A model generated the notes under the pieces. That model saw nothing but the letters and a program-made list of their open reading frames with translations. It made no database searches and was not told the DNA's origin. Below are positions 12,701 to 23,925 of a DNA stretch of 64,000 nucleotides, one piece after another. This stretch comes from Poa pratensis (taxonomy: Eukaryota > Streptophyta > Magnoliopsida > Poales > Poaceae). Where the stretch lies: NCBI GenBank assembly GCA_947311845.1, contig CAMZMU010000059.1, positions 57,314,941 to 57,378,940 of the forward strand. Direction: 5' to 3'. Both the position numbers and the translations under genes were made by a program. How positions within the stretch are numbered: the first letter of the stretch is position 1; each line of letters starts with the position of its first letter.

Positions 12701-13902
12701 TACCAGAGCAATGTCCATATCCCTCGTCTCCATATTCAGAGCATCCATATTCAGAGCATCAGTTCAGACCAAATCGAGGCAGCCAGCCACAAATCGACTG
12801 GCCACCACGTCCCTCGTCTCCATCCTCGAGGCCATCCTCTCCATCTCAAATTCCCCCCATCCTCCCCAGGACAGCCACGGCGCGGGCGCCGCATCCTCCT
12901 CTGCACCGCATCCTCCCCAGGACAGCCACGGCGTGGGCGTCGTCGTCCTCAACGCCACGGGCCACGGGCGCGGGTGCCGCCGTCCTCAACGCCACGGGCG
13001 CGGGCGCGGGTGCCGCCGTCCTCAACGCCACGGCCGCGGCCGGAGCACAGGACCCCGCCCCTCTCTCCGCCATGTGCGCCTCTCCCCCCGCCCTTCCCTC
13101 TCACCCCGCCCCTCTCTCCGCCATGAGCACCTCCCTTCTCCCCCACGGCGCGCGACGCCGCCGCCGCTGCCCCGAGCGCCTAGCTCGCTTCTCCCCCCGC
13201 CCTTCCCTCTCACCAGGGCGCGCTGCTGCCGCCGCCAGATCCCCTAGCTCACCGTCGACCTCCGCCTTGATCCCCTCTCTCCGGCGCACGCCGCTGCCGC
13301 CCCGGCCGCCTCGATCCCCTCTTACCACGGCGCGCGCCGCTCTCGCCCTGCAGGCTGCCTCGCTCACCACGACGCGCGCCGCCGCCGCCCGATCTGGCGG
13401 CAGGCGTGCGGCCGCCGCCCCTCTCGTCTCTCTCTTGCAGTGGTGCGAAAAAGGAAGAGGTCGTACCTTGTTCGGCCGGAGAGGGGTGGCGGCGGGCGAC
13501 GGCGACCTTGGGGACTCCGACGATGGGGCTCCGGACGGGGCAGGAGGAGAGCAGTTTCCTCTCTTTTCGTTGAGTCCACGAGCGTGGCGTGGGCGTGTTT
13601 TCTTCCACGAGGAGTACCGTCGTGGATGGACGTGTATAACTTCCACGACGGTTTGCACGTTCCGCTGGAGAAACATTTTGTGCCTCGAACGTGTATATCT
13701 CGTTTCCACGCCGTTTAGAGGAGCCACTAGAGATGCTCTTATGACCGCCACATTGGTGCACGCCTTCGACTGGTCCTTGGTCGACGGAATGACCCCGGAA
13801 AAGCTCAACATGGAGGAGGCCTATGGCCTCACCTTGCAACCGGCCGTCCCGTTGATGGTTCGACCCATGCCTAGGTTGTTGCCATCAGCGTACAAGGTGT
13901 GA

Positions 13903-14207
13903 TAGCCGGTCATTGATAATCACCTTGTCAAATGTAAGAAAATTGTGCATGGATGCTTTGTAATATCTATTCTATATATTTTCTTTAAGGTGTACACCAT
14001 TTTTGGTTCTCGTTTTTCTACTACTACTATAAGCTGGTTCTTCATTGAACTGACGGGAAGTCTTTTATGGGCGCGTTTAACATCTGAGGCTTTTACTTGG
14101 GTTGTATACGCTTCTCTTCTGTTTAGTGTAAGTGAGTGAATGAAGTTAATTTTGTTTGTCTGATGATTATGCACCTAGCCGACATATAAAATTGATCGAT
14201 AGGGATT
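13903..14207 (+). other. 3' UTR of CYP75B and spacer
   Basis: Sequence after the TGA. A stretch around 13917-13966 (containing TGTAAGAAAATTGTGCATG) recurs in diverged form at 14817-14880, beyond the CACTA-like piece. Confidence 0.5.
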
Positions 14208-14660
14208 CACTACTGGAATCCAGCCGTATGACGACCGTCAAGCGCTATTCCTGCCTCGGCTAGGTGCTTGGGCCATCGACAAAGGGTGGAGAGAGGTCTC
14301 CCTGATGGCCTAGATTGACGGGAGGAGACGGAGCTGCCGGTTTACCCAGTGTGCCCCCAACGGACACTCGGCAAATAATTTGTGCCACTTACTATCGTCG
14401 TCAAATTTTCCTGCAGCCCTAAAACTTTATTTTTTTCGAGTGTCCCCCTAAAGTATACCCGACAAAGATTTATGATTTGGCCCACATTCTCTCGCCGGCA
14501 CATATTGCCCGGCGCTTATAACTTTTTTGCCGAGTGTCCCCCTTACAGACACTTGGCAAAGATTTTGTGGTTCACCCAACTTTTTCTCTGGCAGCACATT
14601 CTTCCCGCCGCTTTAAAACATTTTGGCCGAATGCCGGGGTCCAAACTCATAAAATGAATA
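14208..14660 (+). mobile_element. CACTA-type terminus (left end)
   Basis: It starts CACTACTGGAATC and is followed by repeated, partly inverted GCCGAGTGTC / GACACTTGGCAAAG subterminal motifs (near 14335-14375 and 14525-14565), a hallmark of En/Spm-type CACTA elements in grasses. I do not find a matching right end with the same subterminal motif in the window, so it is listed as a fragment. Confidence 0.6.
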
Positions 14661-14816
14661 GAATCTTACATGTCCATAAATCCTAGCCCGTCACAGAGAG
14701 GATACTAATTAGGGGGTTAATCATGTCCAAATTTTATAATAAAGAACACACACAAACCTGCGATTTTGTGGAAATACCAAAGCAAGTATCTCGGCGTTGA
14801 GGCACAATAGTTGGGT

Positions 14817-14880
14817 CATCAGTCACTTTGTCAAAGTTAAGAAAATTGTGCATGTAAAGATATACATGTGGCTTTTGTTA
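14817..14880 (+). repeat. diverged second copy of the CYP75B 3' UTR segment
   Basis: The stretch around TTAAGAAAATTGTGCATG matches 13917-13966 over roughly 50 bp with scattered differences, in the same orientation. It ends just before the satellite array. Confidence 0.5.
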
Positions 14881-14894
14881 TGTCCTTTCCACTG

Positions 14895-17800
14895 GTTATT
14901 GCTTTGTGGTTCAGGAACAATTCTAGTGGTCCTTTACATCCGCTACGTGAATATTGGCAGTTGTTAAACTCACAGTGTCACACATTTCTCACCGTTTTGG
15001 TGGGCTAGCACAGCGTTTTGGGGTCTGGAGACGATCTTCGTGGACCGTTACCACTGGTTCACGAATATTGCACACTCGTCGATTCGGACATCCCGGGTCC
15101 TTTTTGTGCGCTATAGCCCACTGTTTGTGGTTCGGGGACGATTTTAATGGTCATTTACCTCTGGTACACAAATATTGGCAGTTGTTAAAACCACGCTGTT
15201 TTACGCATTTCTAGGCATTTTCGTGGGCTATTAGATAGTTTTTTTTGGGTCCGAATAAGATTTCATCGGCCCATGACCCCCGGTACACAAATATTGGGCA
15301 GTTCTAAAAACTCGTCGCTCGGATAATTTCTAACCATTTTTGTGGGCAATAGCACACTATTTGGGGGGCGATTTTCATGGCCCGTTGCTCCCGATAATTT
15401 CTAGCTGTTTTTGTGGGCAATAGAATCTCTTCACCACTGATATATTTGTGCGCTATAGCACAATATGTTTGTGTACGGGTACGACTTTATTAGCCTTTAA
15501 CTCTCGGTACGCGAATATTGGGCAGTTATCAAAACTTGTCGTTTCGAGAATTCCTGGCCGTTTTTTGGGCTATAGCACACTGTTTGGGGTCCGGGAGGAT
15601 TTTCATGGACCGTTAACCTCGATCTACAAAAATATTGTGCATTTGTCAAAATTCGTCGTTTCGGGAAATTGGCTCCATTTTCGTGCGCTATAGCACACTA
15701 TTTTGGGGGCTGGGGACGATTTTCATAGGCTGTTTGCTACCGCATGGTTCACGAATATTGCGCAATTGTCAAACATCGTCGTTTCAGGAAGTTTGTTCCG
15801 TTTTCATGGGCTATGGCACACTTTTTGGGGTCCACGGACGATTTTCGTGGCCCGTTACCTCCACTACACAAATATTGGGCAGTTCTCAAAACTGGCCGTT
15901 TCGGGAATTTATGACAGTTTTCATGGGCTATAACTAGGGCTGGAAATAAAACTCGGAACTCGTGAGCTTAATGAGTACTCGAAAACTCGGCTCAACTTGA
16001 CTCGAACTCGGACACTAATGAGTTGAGCCAAGCTGACATTTCTAACTCATTAAAAAAACGAGTTTAGTGAGTCGAGTTACGAGTACTCGTTAAACTCGTG
16101 TAGCTCGTAGTATGCCTAAGACAATTAATTAGTGGGCTAGTACATTGAATGTTTTCGTTCATCAACATGCAACACAAAGTTCTGATCTATAATGCCCACA
16201 TTATCTAGGCCAGATCTACGCACAAGCATAGCCAGTATAGCCAAGTAGGGCATATCTAGCTGTTATTTTCTATCATCTAGTCAATTTTTATGCTATGGGC
16301 AATGATTTGTTAAGCAATGTTTGAATGTTTAAGTTTATGTTATATTATGGACTACTCCCGCCATACACGTTTCTGTTGTTGACGTTTATTACTGAGCTTA
16401 ATGAGTTTACTGAGCCAGCTCGAGTTTTTATTGAGTCGAGCCAAGTTGGGGTCTGGTGCTCGTTTAGTTAACGAGTTGAGTTGAGTTGGCTCGTTAACTA
16501 ACGAGTATTTACGAGTTGAGTCGAGTTGAGTCGAGCTGGCTCGATATCCACCCCTAGCTATAACTCATGTTTTGCGGTCCGGGAACGATTACGTCGGCCC
16601 GTGACCCCGATACACAAATATTGGACAGTTCTCAAAACTCGTCATTTTCGGAAAATTCTTGCCTTTTTCATGCACTATGGCTCACTATTTTGTGGTGCGG
16701 GTATGATTTTAATGGCCATTTACCTCTGGTACACGAATATTTGACAATTGTTAAAACTCTTTGTTTCATGCATTTTTGCATGTTTTCATGGGCTATAGCA
16801 CATTGTTTTGGGGTCTGAGTAAGATTTCATCGACCCGTGACACCCGGTACATAAATATTGGGCACTTCTCAAGAACTCGCTGTTCCAAGTAATTCTGGCC
16901 ATTTTCGGTTTCCATATCACACTGTTTTGGGGTCCAGGGATGATTTTCATAACCCGTTAACCCTGGTTCACGTATATTGGGTAGTTCTTAAAACTCATCG
17001 TTGCTATAATTTTTGCCGTTTCAGTGGAATATGGCACACTATTTTGTGGTCACGAGACGATTTTCGTGGCCCGTTACCCCAGTACAAAGATATTAGGCAG
17101 CAGTCATAACTCGTCGTTTTGGACCATTTTGGCCATTTTTGGTTGCTATAGCACATTGTTTTGGAGCCCAAAACAATTTCATCGGGTCGTTACCCCAACA
17201 CGAACATTAGATAGTTGTCAAATTTCGTTGTGTTGGCCATTTCTAGCCGTTTTCGCGGGCTATTATGCCATAATGTTTTGGGGTACGGGGAAGATTTAAT
17301 CGGTCTGTGACCCCTAGTACACAAATATTGGATAGTTCTCAAAACTCGGTGTTCGGAGAATTTCTGGCCGTTTTTGTGTGCTATACACTGTTTTGGGGTC
17401 CGAGGAAGATTTTCATGGCCCATTACCCGATACAAGAAAATTGGGCAGCTCTTAAAACTCATCATTTCTGGCATTTCCAGATGTTTTCGTGCGCTATAGC
17501 ACAATGCGTTGGTATCCGGGCACAATTTTAATGGCCCGTGACCCCACTGTATACGAATATTGTGCTGTTCTCAAAACTCCCCCTTTCATGAATTTTTGGC
17601 CGTTTTCGTGGGCTATATAGCACACTGTTTTCGGGTTCGGGATGATATTCATGGTCTGTTACCACCGGTGAAGGAATATTGGGCAGTTGGCGTAAATCTT
17701 CGTTTCGGGAATTTCCGGCCGTTTTCGTGGGCTATAGCACACTGTTTTGGGGTCCGGGGACAATTTTGTGGGCCGTTATCCTTGGTTCACGAATATTGCG

Positions 17801-18760
17801 CAGATGTCAAACCTCATCGTTTCGGCATTTTGGGCCGTTTTCGTGGTTATGGCACACTGTTTTCAGGTTCGAGGACTATTTTCGTGGCCTGTTACCCACG
17901 CTAAATGAATATCGGGCAGTTGTCAAAACTCGTCGTTTTGGTCATTTCACGTTTTGGTCCGGGCACGATTCCATTGGCCCCTGACCCCTACTGCATAATT
18001 ATTAGGAGGTTGTCAAATTTTGTTGTTTCGGGCATTTTCTGGCTGTTTTCGTTGGTATGTCACATTTTTTTTGGGGACGGAATGATTTCAGTGGGTCGTG
18101 ACTTATATACACGAATATTGGGCTGTTGTCAAAACTAGTCATTTTGGCAATTTATAGCCGTTTTTGTGGGCTATAGAACACTGCTTTGGGTCTTGGGACG
18201 ATTTCATGACCCGTTATCGTGGTACACAAATATTGGGAAACTCTCAAAGCTCGTCGCTTTGGGCATTTCTGGCCGTTTTCGTGAGCTATAGCATAATGTT
18301 TTGGGGTCCGGGGACGGTTTTCGTGGGTCGTTACTCCTGGTTCAGGAACATTTCACAGTTGTCTAAAATCGTCGTTTCAGTCATTCGGACATTTTTCGTG
18401 GGCTATGGAACAATGTTTTGGGGTCATCGGACGATTTTTGTGGTCCGTTACTCCCGCTAGATGAATATTGGTCAGTTCTCGAAACTCGTCGTTTCTGGCC
18501 GTTATCGCGCACTATAGCTCATGTTTATGCAGTCCGGGCACATTTTCATTGGCCCGAGACCCCTGCTACATGAATATTGGGTAGTTGTCAAATTTCGTAG
18601 TTTCTGTCGTTTAGGCCACTTTCGTTGGCTATGGCACACTGTTTTGAGAGCGAGAACTATTTCAGTGGGTCGTGACTCCTATGTACGAATATTGGGCAGT
18701 TGTGAAAAGTCGTCGGTATTTGCCACTTCTAACCGTTTTTGTGGGCTATAACACATTTCA
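14895..18760 (+). repeat. 118-bp tandem satellite block 1 (pSc119.2-like)
   Basis: A unit of about 115-120 bp repeats head to tail roughly 27 times. Landmarks in each unit are GGCTATAGCACACTGTTTTG, GGTCCGGGGACGATTTTC, CGAATATTGGGCAGTTGTC and AACTCGTCGTTTCGG. Units are diverged and some are shortened. From memory, the CCGTTTTCGTGG…TTTGGGGTCC core matches pSc119.2, a 118-120-bp subtelomeric repeat of rye and wheat used as a chromosome probe. The block is interrupted by a hAT element at 15935-16556. No coding function; the short open frames in it are repeat translations. Confidence 0.85.
15935..16556 (+). mobile_element. hAT-type non-autonomous element, 622 bp, 8-bp TSD
   Basis: The 8-bp duplication GCTATAAC flanks it exactly (15927-15934 and 16557-16564). 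Ends are TAGGGCTGGAAAT and, on the other strand, TAGGGGTGGATAT, near-matching inverted repeats. The interior is full of ACTCGTGAGC/GAGTCGAGTT-like repeats and has no long open frame. An 8-bp TSD with such TIRs fits hAT elements. It landed inside a satellite unit. Confidence 0.88.
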
Positions 18761-18762
18761 GA

Positions 18763-18898
18763 AATGTGAGAATTCTGTAGCACATGTAGATATGCGCCAT
18801 AGAATCACAATTTAGTGGCGAGCATTCTGTGGCGCACCCACCATGCGCCACAGAATGCTGAAAGTGGTACGCCACTGATAAGTTTTTCCCTACTAGTG
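18763..18898 (+). mobile_element. CACTA-type terminus (right end fragment)
   Basis: The segment ends CCCTACTAGTG (inverse of CACTAGTAGGG) and carries several copies and inverse copies of GCGCCACAGAATG. These subterminal motifs differ from those at 14208, so I treat it as a separate family. Its other end is not seen; it directly abuts satellite sequence on the left. Confidence 0.55.
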
Positions 18899-19529
18899 GA
18901 TGTTGCCATTAGGGTAAAACAGCGGTGTTTATTGCTTTATGTTGCGACCACCGCTTACATTATGCATCGTGCTTATTGTAATTATCTGTTGCTTGCAACC
19001 TAATACTTTCGGGTGACATGTTTGGATAACGGTCTATGTATTTTGACGTAATGCTCATATTAAATGAAACGGTGAACTATATTATGTTATGGTAGTATTG
19101 TTATGCACCCATGCTTTGTCAATTACCTAGCTGTAATTTGTTTACCCAATATGTTTTTTTTTCGGAGAGACACCACTAGTGAACTATGGACCCCAGTCTT
19201 ATTTTTCTATATTGCTTACAACCGTTTTCGTAGCTTTTCCTAGTCATTTGCTCGCCGGTCATTTTTGCTCTCATATTATTTTACACACATACATTTAGTT
19301 CTTTGTGTTCAGCCTACCGGGAAGATTGACAACCTTCCTCGTTGGGGCAAAGTGGTTTGTCTATGTTGTGTGTAGGTCCAAGTCTCCGCTCAGCAACTTT
19401 GTCTGGCACAAGGTGACACTTTGTGGGGGCCTTCTCAAAGTCCTACTAGTTCGATAACCTTGGTTTTTATCAAGAGAAAACTTCTGCTACGCCACATCAT
19501 ACCTTCCTCTTGGGGTTTCCCAATGGGAT
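18899..19529. other. unique spacer between satellite blocks
   Basis: About 630 bp with no satellite units and no coding signal that I recognise. Confidence 0.5.
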
Positions 19530-21372
19530 GATTGAAGCCGCATCAGTTACCCCTGCACTATGCAAATATTAGGCACTTATCAAATTTGGTCGTTTTGGGC
19601 ATTTTTTACCGTTTTGTTGGCTATGGCACACTATTTTGCCGTCTAGAACAATTTCAGTGGGCCGTGACCCTATACACGAATATTGGACAGTTATCAAAAC
19701 TTGTCGTTTCGGCCATTTCTAGCCGTTTTTGTGGGCTATAGCCTATAGCACACCGTTTTGAGGTCTCGGAAGATTTCAACTGCTTGTGACCCCCGATACA
19801 CAAATATTGGGTAGCTCTCAAAACTCGTCGTTCGGAGAATTTCTGACCGTTTTGGTAAGCTATAGCACACTGCTTTGGGGTCCGAGGACGATTCTCGTGG
19901 GCCGTTACCCCTCGTTCAAGAATACTACGCAGTTGTCAAAACTCGTCTTTTCGGGCATTTCAGTCCGTTTTCATGGCTATGGCACATTGTTTTGGGGTCC
20001 GGGGATGATTTTCGTGGCCCGTTACACCCTCTACAGGAATATTAGGTAGTTGACAAATTTCGTCGTTTCGGGGATTTCTGGCTGTTTTTGTTGGCTATAG
20101 CACGCTGTGGGGTCGGGAACATTTCATTGGGTTGTGACCCCACGACACGAATATTGGGCAGTTATCAAAACTTGTCGTTTCGGCCATTTCTATCTGTTTT
20201 CGTGGGCTATATCACATTGTTTTGGGGTCCGGGGAAGATTTCATCGGTCTGTGACCCCGGCACACAAATTTTGAGTAGCTCTCAAAATTCGCCGTTCGGA
20301 GAATTTCTGGCCGTTTTGTGGGCTATAACACACAGTTTTGGAGTCCGGGGACGATTTTTTATGGCCCGTTACCCCTGGTACACAAATATTGGCAGTTGTC
20401 AAAACTCGTCCTTTCGTCATTTTTGTGGGCTATAGCACACTGTTTTGGGGTATGTGGACGATTCCCCTTCTTCATGAATATTGTGAATTTGTCAAAACTC
20501 GTCGTTCCGAAAATTTCATTCCGTTTTCGTTGGTTATGGCACACTTTTTTAAGGTCCAGGGACAATTTTCGTGGCCCGTTACCTCCACTACACGAATATT
20601 TGGCAGTTCTCAAAACTCGCATTTTCGGGTATTTATGGGCATTTTCATGGTTTTGCGGTCCAGGCATAATTTCGCTGGCTCGTGACCACGGTACACGTTT
20701 TTCATGCGCTATAGCTCACTGTTTTGTGGTCCGAGGCGATTTTAATGGTCATTTACCTCCGATACACGAATATTTGGCAGTTGTTAATGCTCGTCGTTTA
20801 ACGCATTTCTGTACGTTTTCGGCGAATTTCTGACCGTTTTCATGAGGTATAGCACATTGTTTTGTGGTCCGGGGACGATTTTCATGGCCCATTACCCCCG
20901 GTACACAAATATTGCGCAGTTCTAAAAATTCGTCATTTCGTGATTTTCGGTATGTTTTCGCTGGCTATGGGATCTGTGGAGTATTTCATCGCCTCGTGAC
21001 CCCGGTACAATGTTTTGGGGTCCGGGACGATTTTGTGGGTTGTTACCCCTGGTTTACTAATATTTTTGTTGTTTCGGGCATGTCGAGCCATTTTCGTGGG
21101 CTATGCACACTATTTTGGGGTCCGTGGACTATTTTCGTAACCCATTACTCCACTACACGAATACTGGGTAGTTCTCAAACTCGTTGTTTCAGTTATTTCT
21201 GGCCTTTATGCGCGCTATAACTCATGGTTTTGCGGTGCGGGCACGATTTTATTTATCCGTGACCCCCACTACACAAATATTAGACCATTTTTAGCTATGG
21301 CACATTGTTTTGGGCTCGGAACGATTTCAGTGGGCCGTGACTACTATACATGAATATTGGGCAGTTGTCATG
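19530..21372 (+). repeat. 118-bp tandem satellite block 2
   Basis: About 15 further units of the same repeat in the same orientation as block 1, some deleted internally. The array stops inside a unit after GGGCAGTTGTC near 21370. Confidence 0.85.
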
Positions 21373-21584
21373 TATTCTCCTTGAAACTCAGCAAAGAAGC
21401 TCTTTATCAACTGCACGATGGAGTGCACACGGCAAACAACCGCTTCAATATTAGTGAAGACCTAATTGATCCTGAGCATCGCGACTTAATCAACGAAATT
21501 CACGCCGACGCATGCACGGTGATCGATCCGTACAACTTATTTTGTGACCTGTACTTTGGCCGGAAGGAAGGAAACTTGGATTAA
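21373..21584 (+). pseudogene. unidentified 3' coding fragment
   Basis: Immediately after the satellite an open frame of about 70 codons runs to a TAA at 21582-21584. Its composition is protein-like ('LSKEALYQLHDGVHTANNRF', later 'DPYNLFCDLYFGRKEGNLD'), unlike the translations of the repeats. The ATG at 21357 lies in satellite DNA, so the 5' part is probably lost. I do not recognise the family. Confidence 0.35.
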
Positions 21585-21839
21585 CTGAAAGTGCGATGGG
21601 AGGCAGAGCATGCGGACGATGAATTTTCGTTGGTTAAATCACGGCAGGTCTAGTCCCGTACGAGTCATTAACTGATACTCCTACTTTGTCCGACATGAAC
21701 TGAGAAACGGGGAGCATCCAATCTTCTCCCCCGGCTGCCCGTCCGATCAGTCCATCGGTATATCTCTACTATATAATATCGTTAGAGGTGATGGTTGATA
21801 TGTTTTTAAAATTTTCAATTTTACCCTTGCACACATAAT

Positions 21840-22500
21840 TACCGAAACTGCCACCGCTGAGTCAAATTAACGGCTCGCACAGACAGAAAATTCCCCATCG
21901 CCTGCCTCTGCTCCCGCTGGACGAACAGGCGGCTAGGCGGAGGAGACCGCCTCGATTGGAAGCCTTCGGGACTCGGACGGGGCAGGGCCGTGACATGTCG
22001 CTGACGCGTCTGCGGAGATACTCCAGGGAGGCGGCATGGCGATGGAGGTGTCCAGGCGAGGAGATCAAACGGAAAATCAGGCGTGGCTCGTTGATAACCT
22101 CCGGCGACGCCGGCCTGGCCTCCCGCATGCCGCCGGTCTGGGAGCCCACGTACCACCTGCCCAACCCTCCGTGACCTCGGCTAAGATCGGCGCGCTCCGC
22201 CGACCCTGTCTCCGTGCAACCGGACTAGATCCCCGCTCGCTGCCGGTCATGCCCTGGCCCTGCGCATATTTGTCTGAAGGATTTCCATCGTTGCTGAACA
22301 GAGAAGGCATGGCGACAGAAGCTGAGCTGAGTTTCTGTATCCGTGAACGAGGTAGGGAAGCCACGCTACGTCGCTACCTTGATTCAATCTTCCTTCACTC
22401 CCAGATTGCCTTCTTTCTCTCTCTCCCCCCACTGATTCATTTGATCTGTATACCATGGGTTTGCTAAAGCGCTTCACAAAAATAACCTGACACAAGTTTG
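21840..22500. other. GC-rich Helitron interior
   Basis: Several overlapping open frames on both strands, typical of GC-rich sequence. It may be a captured gene fragment, as Helitrons often carry, but no domain is recognisable. Confidence 0.3.
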
Positions 22501-22535
22501 TTCCATACTTACATTGCTTCGCATCGGAAATTCAC

Positions 22536-22923
22536 TTTGGCACCCGAGTGCATATGCTCCTGTTATAGTTTTTCAAATTAAAAAAATACGAAAACATTTC
22601 GAATAAATCTGAAAAAATTGGGCACAAACATATGCAAGTTGTTAACATTCGTGTAAAATTTGGAAAGGAAATGACACTTTATGTGATATGTGCAAAAAAG
22701 ACAAAATCGGTGACTGAAATGAGATTTAAAAATACATTTTCAAAGCACATATTTTGTCTTTTTTGTACAGGCCGCAGAAAATGTTATTTCTATCCGCAAT
22801 TTTTCACTAAGGTGGAACACTTGTATATCTTTGTGCCCAATTTGTTTCAGATTTTTTTGAAGTGTTTTTATATTTTTTAAATTTTGAAATAAATATCAGA
22901 AGAATGTGCACCCGGGAGCCAAA
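22536..22923. mobile_element. 388-bp MITE-like inverted-repeat element
   Basis: The ends are inverted copies: TTTGGCACCCGAGTGCAT on the left and the inverse of TTTGGCTCCCGGGTGCAC on the right. The interior is A/T-rich with no open frame of note. I could not define a target duplication, so the superfamily is left open. Confidence 0.65.
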
Positions 22924-22947
22924 ACGCCTCTCTCGCTTCGCATAGAT

Positions 22948-23925
22948 TGTTGGATTATTAGGCATAATTTGCATGATTAATTCCAGAATATAAAGCATGA
23001 TCGCAAGAGTTACTAACATGTTAATCTCGAAAATACTAGACGTATTAATTAACATGAACAGCAGCAAGACATCTACGAACACAGCCATCGGAACGTGACG
23101 AACGTACCGAACAATTGTAGATGAAGTAGTCGTTGGAGCAGCGACGGCAACAGCTTGAGCGGCGACGGTAGCAGCTCGAAGAAGACGATGTTGGAGACGA
23201 GTCGCCCGCAGACCCGGAGATCGTCTAGGAAGTCGAGCCGTGATGAAGAACTTGAAAGCAGTCGCGCGGGGCGCTTCTCAAAAACCTTATTCACCCTCTC
23301 CCGTACAGGATCACAAGGACAAATGGTTCCGGAGACCTGCTGTCCCGTTCGCCGGTGCACGCCGGCGCACGGGATGGAGTAGACTACGGTGGCGGTGCAA
23401 GGCACGAGATTGGCAAAACCTAGATTGGTTTGGTGTGTGACGGCGCACGGTAGTGCAAGGCAATTTATAGTGCGGTTCAGGAAACCCTAACGGGTAGAAC
23501 GTGGGCCGGCCACGTCGCACACGTTCGAGTCGGTTACAGCAGCCCACGATCCGATAGCGATCCGAATTGGCTAAGCTGTACACGTACGCTAATACGACTC
23601 GATTTTCCTGAACAACAAAAATATAGGCATCGGCTCGGCTCATTCCTGCAACCCGCGGCGTGTCGTGACGAGACGGACGGACGGACGGCGGCGGAGGAGG
23701 AGGAGGAGGAGGAGTGCGCACGAGAGAGCCTTCTATTCTCAACTAGCACACCAAGTGGTACAATACTCCACTATATAAGATGGTGTTTGTCTCCTCCAAC
23801 TAGCAATGTGGAACTGAACTTTAGCACCACTTTGCACCTCCAAAATTCTGCCATGCACATAGGCCAATTTGAGATTTTCAGATTTGCTTATTTGGGCTGC
23901 CCCATATTGGGCCCAAATTTTAATA
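22948..23925 (-). repeat. copia 3' LTR (978 bp)
   Basis: It matches 36831-37715 throughout but is about 90 bp longer, because a stretch near 23553-23645 is absent from the other LTR. It carries a longer (GGA)n run at 23690-23713. A G-rich purine tract on the minus strand (GGTGGGGGG) lies next to its inner edge at 23926-23940. Confidence 0.9.

Larger units (their letters stand above)
11688..13738 (+). mobile_element. PIF/Harbinger element, 2,051 bp, TTA target duplication
   Basis: The 15-bp terminal inverted repeat GAGCATCTCTAGTGG is identical at both ends, and TTA is duplicated at 11685-11687 and 13739-13741. A 3-bp TTA/TAA duplication is the signature of PIF/Harbinger elements. Inside are a 5' transposase fragment with an intron, short repeats near both ends, and GC-rich proline-coding sequence. 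The DDE catalytic region is absent, so the element is non-autonomous. It sits in coding exon 2 of the P450 gene. The matching TIRs suggest a fairly young insertion. Confidence 0.92.
9978..13902 (+). pseudogene. F3'H: CYP75B cytochrome P450 (flavonoid 3'-hydroxylase type), last exon split by a Harbinger element
   Basis: The family adds the 3'-hydroxyl to the flavonoid B ring at the endoplasmic reticulum, using NADPH-P450 reductase. Exon 1 is 9978-10901; the intron ends with AG at 11203; exon 2 starts at 11204 and is cut at 11687, resuming at 13742-13902. With the insertion and one TTA removed the frame is open for about 522 residues, the usual length. Seen in order: N-terminal membrane anchor, proline hinge PLPPGPRGWP, I-helix AGTDTTS, K-helix ETFRLHP (ExxR), FRPARF, and heme loop [10 protein letters not shown]. 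The insertion falls just after the heme loop. Read through, the protein loses its last 53 residues and gains about 94 element-encoded ones before a stop at 11971. The F3'H subfamily call rests on overall similarity (for example the RFGSAEVVVAASA segment). Confidence 0.85.

Noticed and set aside
12655..13902. Proline- and alanine-rich 415-codon frame as a host gene
   Set aside because: It lies within the Harbinger element and GC-rich DNA gives open frames on several frames and both strands here. Only its last 53 codons match a protein, the P450.
14895..21372. CRISPR-like array
   Set aside because: Units are contiguous and about 118 bp long without spacers. It is a eukaryotic satellite.
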